The notes under the pieces: generated by a model
Told to the model about the DNA's origin: nothing
The model's input: only the letters and a program-made list of their open reading frames with translations
Databases searched by the model: none
In this document: piece by piece, positions 7,440 to 15,721 of the stretch
Layout: each line of letters starts with the position of its first letter
Position numbering within the stretch: the first letter of the stretch is position 1
Translations under genes and position numbers: made by a program
Source: Bradyrhizobium sp. AZCC 2262
GTDB lineage: Bacteria; Pseudomonadota; Alphaproteobacteria; Rhizobiales; Xanthobacteraceae
NCBI RefSeq assembly: GCF_036924535.1
Contig: NZ_JAZHRT010000001.1
Coordinates: 7,688,001 to 7,752,000, forward strand
Length of the DNA stretch: 64,000 nt
Reading direction: 5' to 3'

Positions 7440-10400
7440 GTCTTCTTTACAGTCTTCGGAGGCTTCCGCGCTGACTTTTTTTCCGAACGTTTCTTTGCTG
7501 TGGCGGGCGCAGGAACTTCACGCCATGCGTTGATCCCGACACAACGAACTTCAACGGCGTTGCCGTTCGTTTCAACTAACGTCTCGGCAATACCCGAAAG
7601 CCACTCTACCACTGCTTCGAACGAAAGCGGCTTACGTGTCGCTGGATCGAGCCATGTGCGATCCCGGTGGTGCGTGATCACAAGCACGCCATGGCGGCGT
7701 GTCGCGGGCTTCAGGTAGTCCAAGGCAAGCTGGGTCCTGAGCGCATCTTCGAGCCGATTGGCTGTCCAGCCCTTTCCCCCGTGTTTAACTTCGACTGCGA
7801 CCTCGCACTGGACGGCCGTTGAGGCAACGATAACGTCGGGTTTATCGCCTTGTGCCACCTGAGCCTCGCGATAGGCGTGATATCGTCCGCGAGATCGCAA
7901 TTGCATCTGCTCGGCAAGCCATTGCTGTACCTCGTCTTCATCCTTCGCCCGCTCAAGTAACTGGCGGGAGGTGGAGTCACCCTTGATGAACTGAAGGTTG
8001 ATGTCGTTGAGGACGCCCAAGACGACCCTAAGCAAGTCATCGCCAGTTTTAACGGGGGCGGTGTACTTGGTTTCGAAAGTGACAACTTCGGGGGCGCTCC
8101 ATGCCGGGTACTCCGCATCGCGTTCGGCCTTGCCGCGTGCCAGCTCTCGGAATCGCTCCGAGCGGATTGCGAAGTCCGGGTCGTTGGCCGCCCGCACCAT
8201 GGCGCGGTAGGCATCCGCCCCTGGGCGATCCAGCAAGGCTGAGAGAATGGTGCCACGAGCACTTTGGGCGCGGTCCCTTGCATCGGGTGAATAAGATCCT
8301 TCATGAACGGAGTCTTGTTCAGGCCGAATGTGCGAGTAGGCGGTCTGCAAGAGACGTTCGAGCATGGCGATTGACACCAATGAAAGAATGCCAGAAATAA
8401 ACGGGTCGTGTCGATCAAACAGCTTCGCCAGGGTGTTTTCAGCCCGAGACTGTCGGTCTTCAGCAGGTGCGCTGTCGAGCCAGCTCTCCAGATCGGATAC
8501 TCCGGTATCGGGGTCCAGCAATAGAAGCAGGGCAAGATAATGTAGCGCATAGTCATTTCTACCAGCGGTGACATGCTGGCCATATCTGCGTCTTGCAACG
8601 CGAAGAAGCCGCCGCTTGTCGGCTTCGTCCAGTTGAAGATTGCGAACGATCCTAATGCTACGGTCAAGCGCGGCAATATCGGGAGCCTCTGTCTTCAAAA
8701 GACGCTCCAGGAGCATTGCTTGTATAGGTTGTTGGAGAGAGACGGCGGAAGCGCCGTATCTGAAAAGAAAGTCGGAGCGTCCGTTGTTGGCCGAAGCCGA
8801 CCACTGCAATGCAATCTCTTGCTTAATTATTGGCAGGACGGCCTGCGGGTGAGAGATTGCGAGCGCGTCAATCCATTCGGGATAACCTTGGTCAGACTCG
8901 CATCCGTGTCGGGCTGCTCTTATCGCTTCCTCGTCGGTTAGACGCTTGACCCAATCCAGGTCTTCCGCGGCCTCAATGCCGACGGCGGCGAACGCGAGCG
9001 AAGTAACGTATTTGACCGTAATACTGCCGCTTGGCGTTCGCTTCGGACGCTCCGGTTCAATGTTGCGCCAGGCAATCTTCATTCCGTCTCGATAAGCTTC
9101 GGCGACTTCACGCCCAAATCCTTCTTCAAGTAGCCGCCATTGACGCGCCGCCGCTCCCTCGCTGCCGTGTGTTCGCGCATGCAGCCACCGAGTCAGATCC
9201 CACAGGCGATGAATTCCGGATTGCCATGACGTAAGATTTTCAGGATCAGAAAGAACGTTCGGGTTGCTTCTCAAATCGTCTTTAAATTTAACCCAGGAAG
9301 CTTTGTCCTTCGCGGTCTGCTGCTCGTGCTTCTTTCGCCGCGCTTTATCTTCCCGCTGCCAGCGAAGATGCTCCGGATTTTCGACGGGCGGGCTTAAATA
9401 CCCTTCCAAATCTTCGAGGAGGACCGCTTGTCCCGAGACAAGCGCGCTAAGACTGTCGGCTTCTGATTTCAGCTTCTCATCCTTTCCGAGGATGGAGATT
9501 ATCGCGCTGAATACGACACGTCTGTCGTCTTCGAACGGGCGAGCGGATAGGCTCGCATAGAGATCAGGAAGATCACGCTGGGTGAACTCCCAGAGAATGT
9601 GTCCTAACCCAAAATGGACTTGCCAGTACCTCGTGGGTTTGCGTTCGATTCGGGAATTCGCGCGCTGTTCCTCTAGGTCGAACCAAAAGAGCGTCTGGTT
9701 AAGCTTCGGGTTCTCTTGGACGAGCTGGCGAAGATTCGGCGGCTCGCCGTCACCTATATGCTGGCGTGTCTCGGCCCGCTCAACGGCCATCAAAAGTCTG
9801 ACGAGACCCGGTGGCGGATTCGTGTTGCCGAGGATGTCAATTTCTTGCTTGGCCAACACGTCCAAATGTCGAGCGAGGTCATGATGGCGCTTCGAGACTC
9901 GCTGATGCGTTTCCACGAACGGCGGTTGAAGACAGAGGTCGGCAAGTCCGAAAGCGAAGGCGGAACGCTCCGACGCGTTAGGTGCTGCGTGATAGAGCTG
10001 CTGGATGTTGTATCCGAATCCGTCAACCGTCGAACGGTCAGCAGGTTTTGACTGTTCGATAAGTCGCAGCACGGACTTTGTGTTCAAATGAGCTGGATAA
10101 AGAACCACGGCGAATGCCGAAGCCAATCGCGCGCTAGCCCTGTCGGGCGATTTCATCAGCTTGCGGCTCGTTGCGGCGAGCGCCTGTTGATCGTTACATA
10201 CCTGAAGACCTTGAAGAGCGACGATTCGGTGATTGTCAGAAGCCGTCTCATCGAGCGCAACCGCGCGGGCAATACCGGTGCATCCCTTGATAGCGCCGTC
10301 CCGAATGAGACGCAGCATGTCCAAGCGAAAGTCCGCGCGGTCGTTCATCTTCCAAACGGCCTGAATGGTTTCTGCAAGACCTTGATCGGCAAACGACCAC

Positions 10401-11845
10401 AAAGCGCGGGAATCCAAGCTATCGTCTGCGATCTCGGCCGCTTTGTGCTTGGCGGCGTAGGCGGTCAATATGTGCCTTCGAGCATCGAGTGATAGCGAAC
10501 CGGGATCTCCGTGACGCAGAAGCACCAGCGGTTCGCGCCGGATGATCTCATCGCGGATATCGGGATGCCAAAGCGAAAGCCACGCTGCTGCTGGACGCAA
10601 AGACGGAGCGACGGTTTCCACTCCGTATCGATCGACGAAGAGAAGTGACCAGACTTCAGACAAGGGGCAGTTCGCGGTAAGGAGGCGATTCAGCCATTGA
10701 GCGGTCATATATTCTTGGGTCGAACGGTGGTGGAAGCGAATTCGGCCGTAAGTGGCGGGCGCAAAAACGCCGCGTCGAAGAATCGCATTGCATTGCGCTT
10801 CGTTCCAATCATTCAGTATGAGCGCAGCGTCCAACGCGCCGATGGCCAGGCCCGGATCGGGATCGTGGTTCGGTGCGCGGAGAGTGAAGGATTTGCCGAA
10901 GGTCAGCGCCGCTGCGAGACGCGCCGCTCCCTCCCGGCTTTTCGCAGGTGACAAGGTTTCATTGTCAGGGCGGTGCGTGTCGCGCTCCCGCAATTTGCGC
11001 GTAATGCCGTGGTCTACCATTTCGGCGAAGGTGCCGAACTGCTTATGGGCTTTCCAGTAGTCAGCAAGATCAAGAAGATCGCCCGGCCGCTCCGCGAACG
11101 CTTCGAGCCCGTTCTGGTTTATTCCGGCAATAAAGGCGTCAAGTTTGGTCACGCCTGCTTCCTTGGCTAGGGCGCGGTATTGTTCCGTAGAAAGTGGAAG
11201 CAATTGAATGACCAGCAATTCGTTTGGCTTCTTCTCGGCGGTATCGGCTTGCCGGGTCGATTTTTGCTTCTTATCGAATATCGGATCGAGAAGCGCGCTT
11301 TCGTCGTTCGTCGCATGGGAGTTTGCAGTCTCCCAAGCCGGAAGCCATTGGCTGATCGTTTCTCGATCTTCGAGACCCTTCCAGTCAGTTACACGGCAAG
11401 AAATGAGTACACGAGCGCGTTCAATGCCAACACCCAGCTCTCGCGCAAAACGTTTTAACGCGCTGTCAAAGCTTTTTCTGTTGAGACGTGCTTCGTCAAT
11501 GGAGTCGAGGAAGAACCAAGCCTCGTCGGTGCTGCTTGACCATTCTTCAAATCGCTTAGCTGCATTTGCATCGAGCGCGGCTTCGAATCCCTGGTCGGCC
11601 AGCTCTTCGATTGGAAGATAGAACGCCGTTTTGCCGCCAGCGTTGAGTTCCTTGACTTGATTTTTGAACTCTTCGGATTTTCCGCTCGATGCTTCGGCCA
11701 ACAGCACGATGCGCCGCCGTTCGCGCAAATCACTCCAGTCCAACCAGCCGCCCAGCTTGCGCCCCCAGACGCGGACGAAATCCAAACTAGGTTCTTGGTC
11801 TTTGCTGAGAGGAAGGAAGCAACGGTTGAGTTCGACGAAGGCCAT
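7421..11845 (-). CDS. Giant NACHT/STAND-like NTPase with C-terminal PD-(D/E)XK-like nuclease motif
   Basis: A 1474-residue protein. The N-terminal NTPase has Walker A at residues 50-57 (AEASSGKS), Walker B at 111-120 (FFLDSIDEAR), a sensor strand VLISCR at 146-151, and the NACHT winged-helix signature HHRSTQEYMTAQWL near residue 390. A long helical middle follows (about 420-1250), of the kind used for target sensing. Near the C-terminus PDVIVAS (D1337) precedes EVAVEVK (E1352, K1354), matching the D...ExK pattern of PD-(D/E)XK nucleases. The last 30 residues are Lys/Arg-rich with two Cys pairs. STAND proteins such as Avs sense phage proteins and switch on an effector, but Avs proteins carry the nuclease at the N-terminus whereas here it is at the C-terminus. 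The gene leads the operon with the HExxH protease. The domain calls are from motifs only. Confidence 0.8.
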   Translation of the reverse strand: MAFVELNRCFLPLSKDQEPSLDFVRVWGRKLGGWLDWSDLRERRRIVLLAEASSGKSEEFKNQVKELNAGGKTAFYLPIEELADQGFEAALDANAAKRFEEWSSSTDEAWFFLDSIDEARLNRKSFDSALKRFARELGVGIERARVLISCRVTDWKGLEDRETISQWLPAWETANSHATNDESALLDPIFDKKQKSTRQADTAEKKPNELLVIQLLPLSTEQYRALAKEAGVTKLDAFIAGINQNGLEAFAERPGDLLDLADYWKAHKQFGTFAEMVDHGITRKLRERDTHRPDNETLSPAKSREGAARLAAALTFGKSFTLRAPNHDPDPGLAIGALDAALILNDWNEAQCNAILRRGVFAPATYGRIRFHHRSTQEYMTAQWLNRLLTANCPLSEVWSLLFVDRYGVETVAPSLRPAAAWLSLWHPDIRDEIIRREPLVLLRHGDPGSLSLDARRHILTAYAAKHKAAEIADDSLDSRALWSFADQGLAETIQAVWKMNDRADFRLDMLRLIRDGAIKGCTGIARAVALDETASDNHRIVALQGLQVCNDQQALAATSRKLMKSPDRASARLASAFAVVLYPAHLNTKSVLRLIEQSKPADRSTVDGFGYNIQQLYHAAPNASERSAFAFGLADLCLQPPFVETHQRVSKRHHDLARHLDVLAKQEIDILGNTNPPPGLVRLLMAVERAETRQHIGDGEPPNLRQLVQENPKLNQTLFWFDLEEQRANSRIERKPTRYWQVHFGLGHILWEFTQRDLPDLYASLSARPFEDDRRVVFSAIISILGKDEKLKSEADSLSALVSGQAVLLEDLEGYLSPPVENPEHLRWQREDKARRKKHEQQTAKDKASWVKFKDDLRSNPNVLSDPENLTSWQSGIHRLWDLTRWLHARTHGSEGAAARQWRLLEEGFGREVAEAYRDGMKIAWRNIEPERPKRTPSGSITVKYVTSLAFAAVGIEAAEDLDWVKRLTDEEAIRAARHGCESDQGYPEWIDALAISHPQAVLPIIKQEIALQWSASANNGRSDFLFRYGASAVSLQQPIQAMLLERLLKTEAPDIAALDRSIRIVRNLQLDEADKRRLLRVARRRYGQHVTAGRNDYALHYLALLLLLDPDTGVSDLESWLDSAPAEDRQSRAENTLAKLFDRHDPFISGILSLVSIAMLERLLQTAYSHIRPEQDSVHEGSYSPDARDRAQSARGTILSALLDRPGADAYRAMVRAANDPDFAIRSERFRELARGKAERDAEYPAWSAPEVVTFETKYTAPVKTGDDLLRVVLGVLNDINLQFIKGDSTSRQLLERAKDEDEVQQWLAEQMQLRSRGRYHAYREAQVAQGDKPDVIVASTAVQCEVAVEVKHGGKGWTANRLEDALRTQLALDYLKPATRRHGVLVITHHRDRTWLDPATRKPLSFEAVVEWLSGIAETLVETNGNAVEVRCVGINAWREVPAPATAKKRSEKKSARKPPKTVKKTCRGCC

Positions 11846-12380
11846 GTTTTCCCGGGGCGTAGGATTGTGGATTTGGCAGCCCTGGTATGAGCCGGGCCGC
11901 GATCAGACACTCTGTAACCTGAAGGCGATTCGTTCAATGTGTGGTTGTACTTATGCCCGTATGGACGCTTTCAGAAGAATCTCTTGTCGAAAAGCGCAAC
12001 GGAGCTCGTCGCGCTAGATGGCGCATATGTCAGCGACCGAACAAGCTCGCCATTCCCCCATTACTTTCAACCACACAGACCTCGTCCTTCTTGGGTCCGT
12101 CTTGCACTGTCGTCAGTGCGTACCCTCAATCCGGTCGCGGGCTGGATCTCGGATCGGGTCAGGCGCACCCAGCGCACAATCTTGGATGAGGGAGATGGAT
12201 TCGAAATGAATCGCCCCGAAACCGCTCTTAGCTTCCGAAAATAGAGGTTCAGACTTCCGGAACTGGTACGAAGGTTGCGGAGAAAAATGCCTTCTCCAGG
12301 CCATATCGAGAGCAACTCAGCCCGTCCGCCGAATTCTCCCGAACAAAAACACCGGCAAAATCCCCGAGATTTTGGATGAT
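11846..12380. other. Region without a convincing gene between the NTPase gene and tRNA-Ser
   Basis: About 535 bases containing the upstream control region of the large NTPase gene (minus strand) and, further right, sequence reaching the tRNA 3' side. The frames present on both strands lack family-like features. I looked for a second copy of the tRNA 3' end that would mark an att site and saw none. Confidence 0.5.
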
Positions 12381-12404
12381 TGGCGCCCAAGAAGTACGGC
12401 GCCA
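12381..12404 (-). terminator. Hairpin just downstream of tRNA-Ser
   Basis: TGGCGCC (12381-12387) and GGCGCCA (12398-12404) form a 7-bp stem with a 10-nt loop, 10 bases beyond the tRNA 3' end. No strong U-run follows, so it may be a weak terminator or a processing signal. Confidence 0.35.
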
Positions 12405-12414
12405 GAAATTCGGC

Positions 12415-12504
12415 TGGCGGAGAGAGTGGGATTCGAACCCACGGTACGGTTTCCCGCACACACGCTTTCCAAGCGTGCGCCTTAAGCCACTCGGCCATCT
12501 CTCC
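12415..12504 (-). tRNA. tRNA-Ser (anticodon GGA)
   Basis: A 90-nt class II tRNA. The acceptor stem GGAGAGA pairs with TCTCTCC; the discriminator G is followed by an encoded CCA. The D-arm contains GCCGAGTGGCTTAAGGC. The anticodon GGA lies at 12470-12468 in the loop CTTGGAAAG, a long variable arm follows, and the T-arm is GTGGGTTCGAATCCCAC. It reads UCC/UCU serine codons. It marks the right edge of the accessory island, which lies on its 3' side, the usual side for integrated elements. Confidence 0.97.
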
Positions 12505-12536
12505 GGAGGCCTTCTCTTGAAGGGGCAGGACTGATT

Positions 12537-12565
12537 TTGCAAGGGAGGCCGGGCCCGGCTGTCAA
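12537..12565 (-). promoter_or_regulatory. Putative promoter of tRNA-Ser
   Basis: On the minus strand TTGACA (12565-12560) is a perfect -35 box. A 17-bp spacer leads to TTGCAA (12542-12537), a plausible -10 box, about 33 bases before the tRNA 5' end. Spacing and position fit a sigma-70 type promoter. Confidence 0.5.
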
Positions 12566-12701
12566 AATTTCCCCAATTCATTGAATTTATTTGGCAATTT
12601 GGTCGCCCCCGCGTCGAGGAATTGGCGCTTTGTCGGGCCTTGAACCGGAATGCGGCCACGATCGACGACAATAAGTAGCAACCCTATCGGTCGAGGACGG
12701 C

Positions 12702-13049
12702 ATGATGATCACGCGGACGCTTCAATTCTCCATCCTGGTATCGGCGCTTGCGTTGGGCGCCGCCGGCCCGGCGATGGCGCAGTCCTGCACCCGCCAGGGG
12801 GTGGACGTGACCTGCGACGACGGCAGGCGCGGGGTTTTCGCCGGCGAATCCCTCATCTGGGCGGACGGCACGCGGTCGAACCTGGTCTCGCCGCATCCAA
12901 GCGTGATCATCGGCAACAAGTCGTCGGTCGTGATCGGCCCCGGCGTGTTCGTCGGCAACGGCAAGGGCGGCATGGTGCCGATGGAAAATCCGAGCGCACC
13001 GAACAAGGCGCGCTGCCCGGTGCTGGATGGCGTGTCTTATTGCTACTGA
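12702..13049 (+). CDS. Small secreted protein of unknown function
   Basis: A 115-residue protein with a typical signal peptide (hydrophobic stretch around residues 8-20, cleavage probably after AMA at about residue 26). The mature part of about 90 residues has five cysteines: CTRQGVDVTCDDGRRG near the start and CPVLDGVSYCY at the C-terminus, plus a glycine-rich middle. Pairs of cysteines suggest a disulfide-bonded periplasmic or secreted protein. ATG 12702 starts it; ATG 12705 is an equal alternative. It stands alone, just outside the island boundary. I do not recognise a named family. Confidence 0.75.
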   Translation: MMITRTLQFSILVSALALGAAGPAMAQSCTRQGVDVTCDDGRRGVFAGESLIWADGTRSNLVSPHPSVIIGNKSSVVIGPGVFVGNGKGGMVPMENPSAPNKARCPVLDGVSYCY

Positions 13050-13062
13050 GATAACGGCTTGA

Positions 13063-13193
13063 GTCCCTCATGGTGTGAGGAGCGCATCTTGCGCGTCACC
13101 GGATGATGCTTCGCATCGCCGGGCGAACCATGAGGCTCGACTGGGGCCGCATCCTTCGAGACGCAGGCTCCGCCTGCTCCTCAGGATGAGGAG
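13063..13193. repeat. Intergenic palindromic repeat (family F)
   Basis: A two-part inverted repeat. CTCATGGTGTGAGG...GAACCATGAG is followed by CATCCTTCGAGACG...CTCCTCAGGATG. It lies between two converging genes and can form strong hairpins, so it may also act as a bidirectional terminator. It resembles dispersed intergenic repeats common in Bradyrhizobium genomes (from memory). Confidence 0.55.
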
Positions 13194-13220
13194 ATGGCTT
13201 GAGTGCGCTGCTCCAGGATT

Positions 13221-14681
13221 CTAATGATACCGCGCGCCGCCGTTGGTGGCGGAGCGAAGCGGCCATAGCGCGGGCTCGGTCACCACAGGCGCCAATTCTT
13301 CCCTGTCGAGCTGGCATTCGCGCAGCGCGTCGGTGAAGTCGGCGAACCATTGCTGGATCGTGTGGCCGCGCAGCTTCGCCATCATCGCTTCCCAGCGCAT
13401 CCGGCGTTCGGTCAGCGGCATCGACAGCGCCAGCGCAATCGTGCGCGCCATGCCGTCGATATCGTGCGGATTGACCAGCAGCGCGGTGTCGAGTTCGTTG
13501 GCGGCGCCGGCGAATTTCGACAGCACGAGCACGCCGGGGTCGACCGGGTTTTGCGCGGCGACATATTCCTTGGCGACGAGATTCATGCCGTCCTGCAGCG
13601 GCGTCACCACGCCGACCTGCGCGGCGCGATAGAGGCCCGCAAGCACGGCCTGGCCGTAGCCCTTGTTGAGATAGCGGATCGGCGTCCAGTCGACCTCGCC
13701 ATGCTGGCCGTTGACGTCGCTGACGAGCTTGGCGACCTCGCTCTGCAGATTGCCGTAGGCCTCGATCGCGCCGCGCGAGGGCGTCGCGATCTGCAGCAGC
13801 GACGCGGTGCGCGAAAGCTGCGGATGCAGCGTCCACATCCGGTCGAACGCCTTGATGCGGTTGATCAGGCCCTTGGAATAATCCAGCCGGTCGACGCCGA
13901 TCGCGAGCTTCTCGCCGTTCAGGCTGCGCCGCAGCCGCGAGACATCCGGATGGGTCGACGCCTTCGCCGCCAACTGGGCGAATTGCTGCGGATCGATGCC
14001 GATCGGAAATACCGCGGCGCGCGTGCGGCCGTGGCGCGAAATGATGACGCCGTCATGCACCACGAGGCCGAGGTCGGACTGCGCGTAGGACAGGAAGTTC
14101 TCGCAATCTTCCTCGGTCTGGAAACCGATCAGATCATAGGCCAGCATCGCCTCGATCAGCTCGCAATGATGCGGCACGCCTGATATCACCGAACGCGACG
14201 GCCATGGCGTATGCAGGAAGAAACCGATCGGCTGCGTGACGCCGAGATCGCGCAGCTCGGCGCCGAGCGCGAGGAAATGGTAGTCCTGAATCCAGAACGC
14301 CGTATCCGTTTTCCGGAATCGCAGCAGCGCGCGCGCCATGAAGGCGTTCACTTCGCGATAGCTGAGATAGTCCTCTCGCGTGGCGCGGATCAGATCGGCG
14401 CGCGAATGCAGCGCCGGCCACAATGCGGAATTCGCAAAGCCTTCGTAATAGCCGCCGTAATGCGCTGCCGGCAGATCGAGCATCGCAAGCGCACCGGTAC
14501 CCAGTGCTTCGATTTCGGCAAAAGGTTCCTTCAAGTTCCCGTCGCGGACCCGCCCCGAGGAACCGACCCAGATCGCACCCGACTTCTCGACGATCGGCAA
14601 TAGCGCCGCGGCGAGTCCCCCCGTCATGGGTTCGTTGGGTTTTCCGCGCGAAACGCGGTTAGAAACGACGACGAGGATCAA
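13221..14681 (-). CDS. otsA: Trehalose-6-phosphate synthase
   Basis: A 486-residue GT20 glycosyltransferase that makes trehalose 6-phosphate from UDP-glucose and glucose 6-phosphate, in the cytoplasm. Family marks are the N-terminal SNRVSRGK and GGLAAALLP loop, [11 protein letters not shown], the nucleotide-sugar segment [11 protein letters not shown], and the C-terminal [12 protein letters not shown] plus [10 protein letters not shown]. The length fits bacterial OtsA (about 460-490). It lies 197 bases downstream of otsB on the same strand, and otsB follows the MFS gene at 6 bases, so the three probably form one osmotic or desiccation-stress unit. The ATG at 14681 begins directly with the catalytic [11 protein letters not shown] segment, so there is little doubt about the start. 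Confidence 0.97.
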   Translation of the reverse strand: MILVVVSNRVSRGKPNEPMTGGLAAALLPIVEKSGAIWVGSSGRVRDGNLKEPFAEIEALGTGALAMLDLPAAHYGGYYEGFANSALWPALHSRADLIRATREDYLSYREVNAFMARALLRFRKTDTAFWIQDYHFLALGAELRDLGVTQPIGFFLHTPWPSRSVISGVPHHCELIEAMLAYDLIGFQTEEDCENFLSYAQSDLGLVVHDGVIISRHGRTRAAVFPIGIDPQQFAQLAAKASTHPDVSRLRRSLNGEKLAIGVDRLDYSKGLINRIKAFDRMWTLHPQLSRTASLLQIATPSRGAIEAYGNLQSEVAKLVSDVNGQHGEVDWTPIRYLNKGYGQAVLAGLYRAAQVGVVTPLQDGMNLVAKEYVAAQNPVDPGVLVLSKFAGAANELDTALLVNPHDIDGMARTIALALSMPLTERRMRWEAMMAKLRGHTIQQWFADFTDALRECQLDREELAPVVTEPALWPLRSATNGGARYH

Positions 14682-14878
14682 AGGTCCCTCCCGTTGATGA
14701 CGCCCGCGGTTAACAACCGTTCATCAATATGGTTCCTCATCACCCTTTCAACGAATTGAAACCAAATTCGGGCTGCGGCGCGGAGGAACTCACCGGAACT
14801 CACGAAAAATAAATTTTGTCGTGAACCTCGGCATCAACCGCGAGAATCTGTGGTCGAAAGCCGCCGAAACGAGAAACA

Positions 14879-15715
14879 TTATGGCAGCGGTGCGTCCCTT
14901 TCATCATCAAGCAGGTGCGCAAGAAATTCTCTCACGTCGCTCGGCGCATCGAAATGCCCGGCCACGCCCTTGGCGCGGCGGCCGACGGAAAAAGCAAGGC
15001 CATCGAGGTCCGGCATGATCGCAAACACGGTCTCGTCGGTGACGTCGTCGCCGATGAAGAACGGACGGCGGCCCTTGAAAGGTTCGCGTTTCATCAATTC
15101 GTGCACGCCGCTCGCCTTGGTGAATCCGGAATGCTTGATCTCGCAGACGCATTTGCCGGGCAGCACCTCGATCGGCGCGTTGGGCAGATCGGCCCTGATC
15201 AGCGACACCGCGGCATAAATCGCCTTCTCGGCGTGCGGCGCGAGGCGATAATGCAGCGCCAGCGAATAGCCCTTGTCTTCCAGCAATATTCCCGGGCTCA
15301 GCTTTGCGATCGCGGCCAGCCGGCGCTTCAATTCCTTGTCCAGTGGCGGCGCATGGGCGTCCACTGACTCGCTGTCCGGCTCGATCCGCATCTCGGCGCC
15401 GTGGCCGCCGACGGCCGGGAATTGATCGGGCGCGAAAATCAAATCGATGTCGTTGAGCGAGCGGCCGCTGACCAGCGCCAGCGCGCCATTGGTTCGCACC
15501 AGCAGGCGATTCAACGTCTTCACCAGGCCCGGCGGCACCCAGACTTCGCGCGGCGTCGGCATCAGATCGAGCAGCGTGCCGTCGATGTCGAGCAGGATCG
15601 CGGTTTCGCTTAAGTGCGGCACCAGCGAGCGCGGCACCGGCACTGTTTCCGGCGCGGTGTCGTCTTCGCGGACGATATCTTCTTCCAATGGCATTTCCAG
15701 CAGATCCTCGTTCAT
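14879..15715 (-). CDS. otsB: Trehalose-6-phosphate phosphatase
   Basis: A 278-residue HAD-superfamily phosphatase that releases trehalose from trehalose 6-phosphate. HAD motif I is LLDIDGTLLD (nucleophile and acid Asp), motif II is LVSGRS, and motif IV is FIGDDVTDE. The N-terminal 35 residues are acidic and look like a flexible extension. The ATG at 15715 is preceded by GGAGTAGGATGAG. Only 6 bases separate it from the stop of the MFS gene upstream, indicating co-transcription, and otsA follows. The order transporter-otsB-otsA suggests that trehalose synthesis is coupled to import or export of a sugar or osmolyte. Confidence 0.96.
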   Translation of the reverse strand: MNEDLLEMPLEEDIVREDDTAPETVPVPRSLVPHLSETAILLDIDGTLLDLMPTPREVWVPPGLVKTLNRLLVRTNGALALVSGRSLNDIDLIFAPDQFPAVGGHGAEMRIEPDSESVDAHAPPLDKELKRRLAAIAKLSPGILLEDKGYSLALHYRLAPHAEKAIYAAVSLIRADLPNAPIEVLPGKCVCEIKHSGFTKASGVHELMKREPFKGRRPFFIGDDVTDETVFAIMPDLDGLAFSVGRRAKGVAGHFDAPSDVREFLAHLLDDERDAPLP

Positions 15716-15721
15716 CTCATC

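Noticed and set aside
12067..12498. Minus-strand open frame beginning MAEWLKAHAWK
   Set aside because: It is the translation of the tRNA-Ser gene and its 3' flank, a well-known false gene.
1..12504. tRNA-derived att duplication for the island
   Set aside because: I searched the left part by eye for the tRNA 3' sequence and did not find it; the left boundary is probably outside the window.
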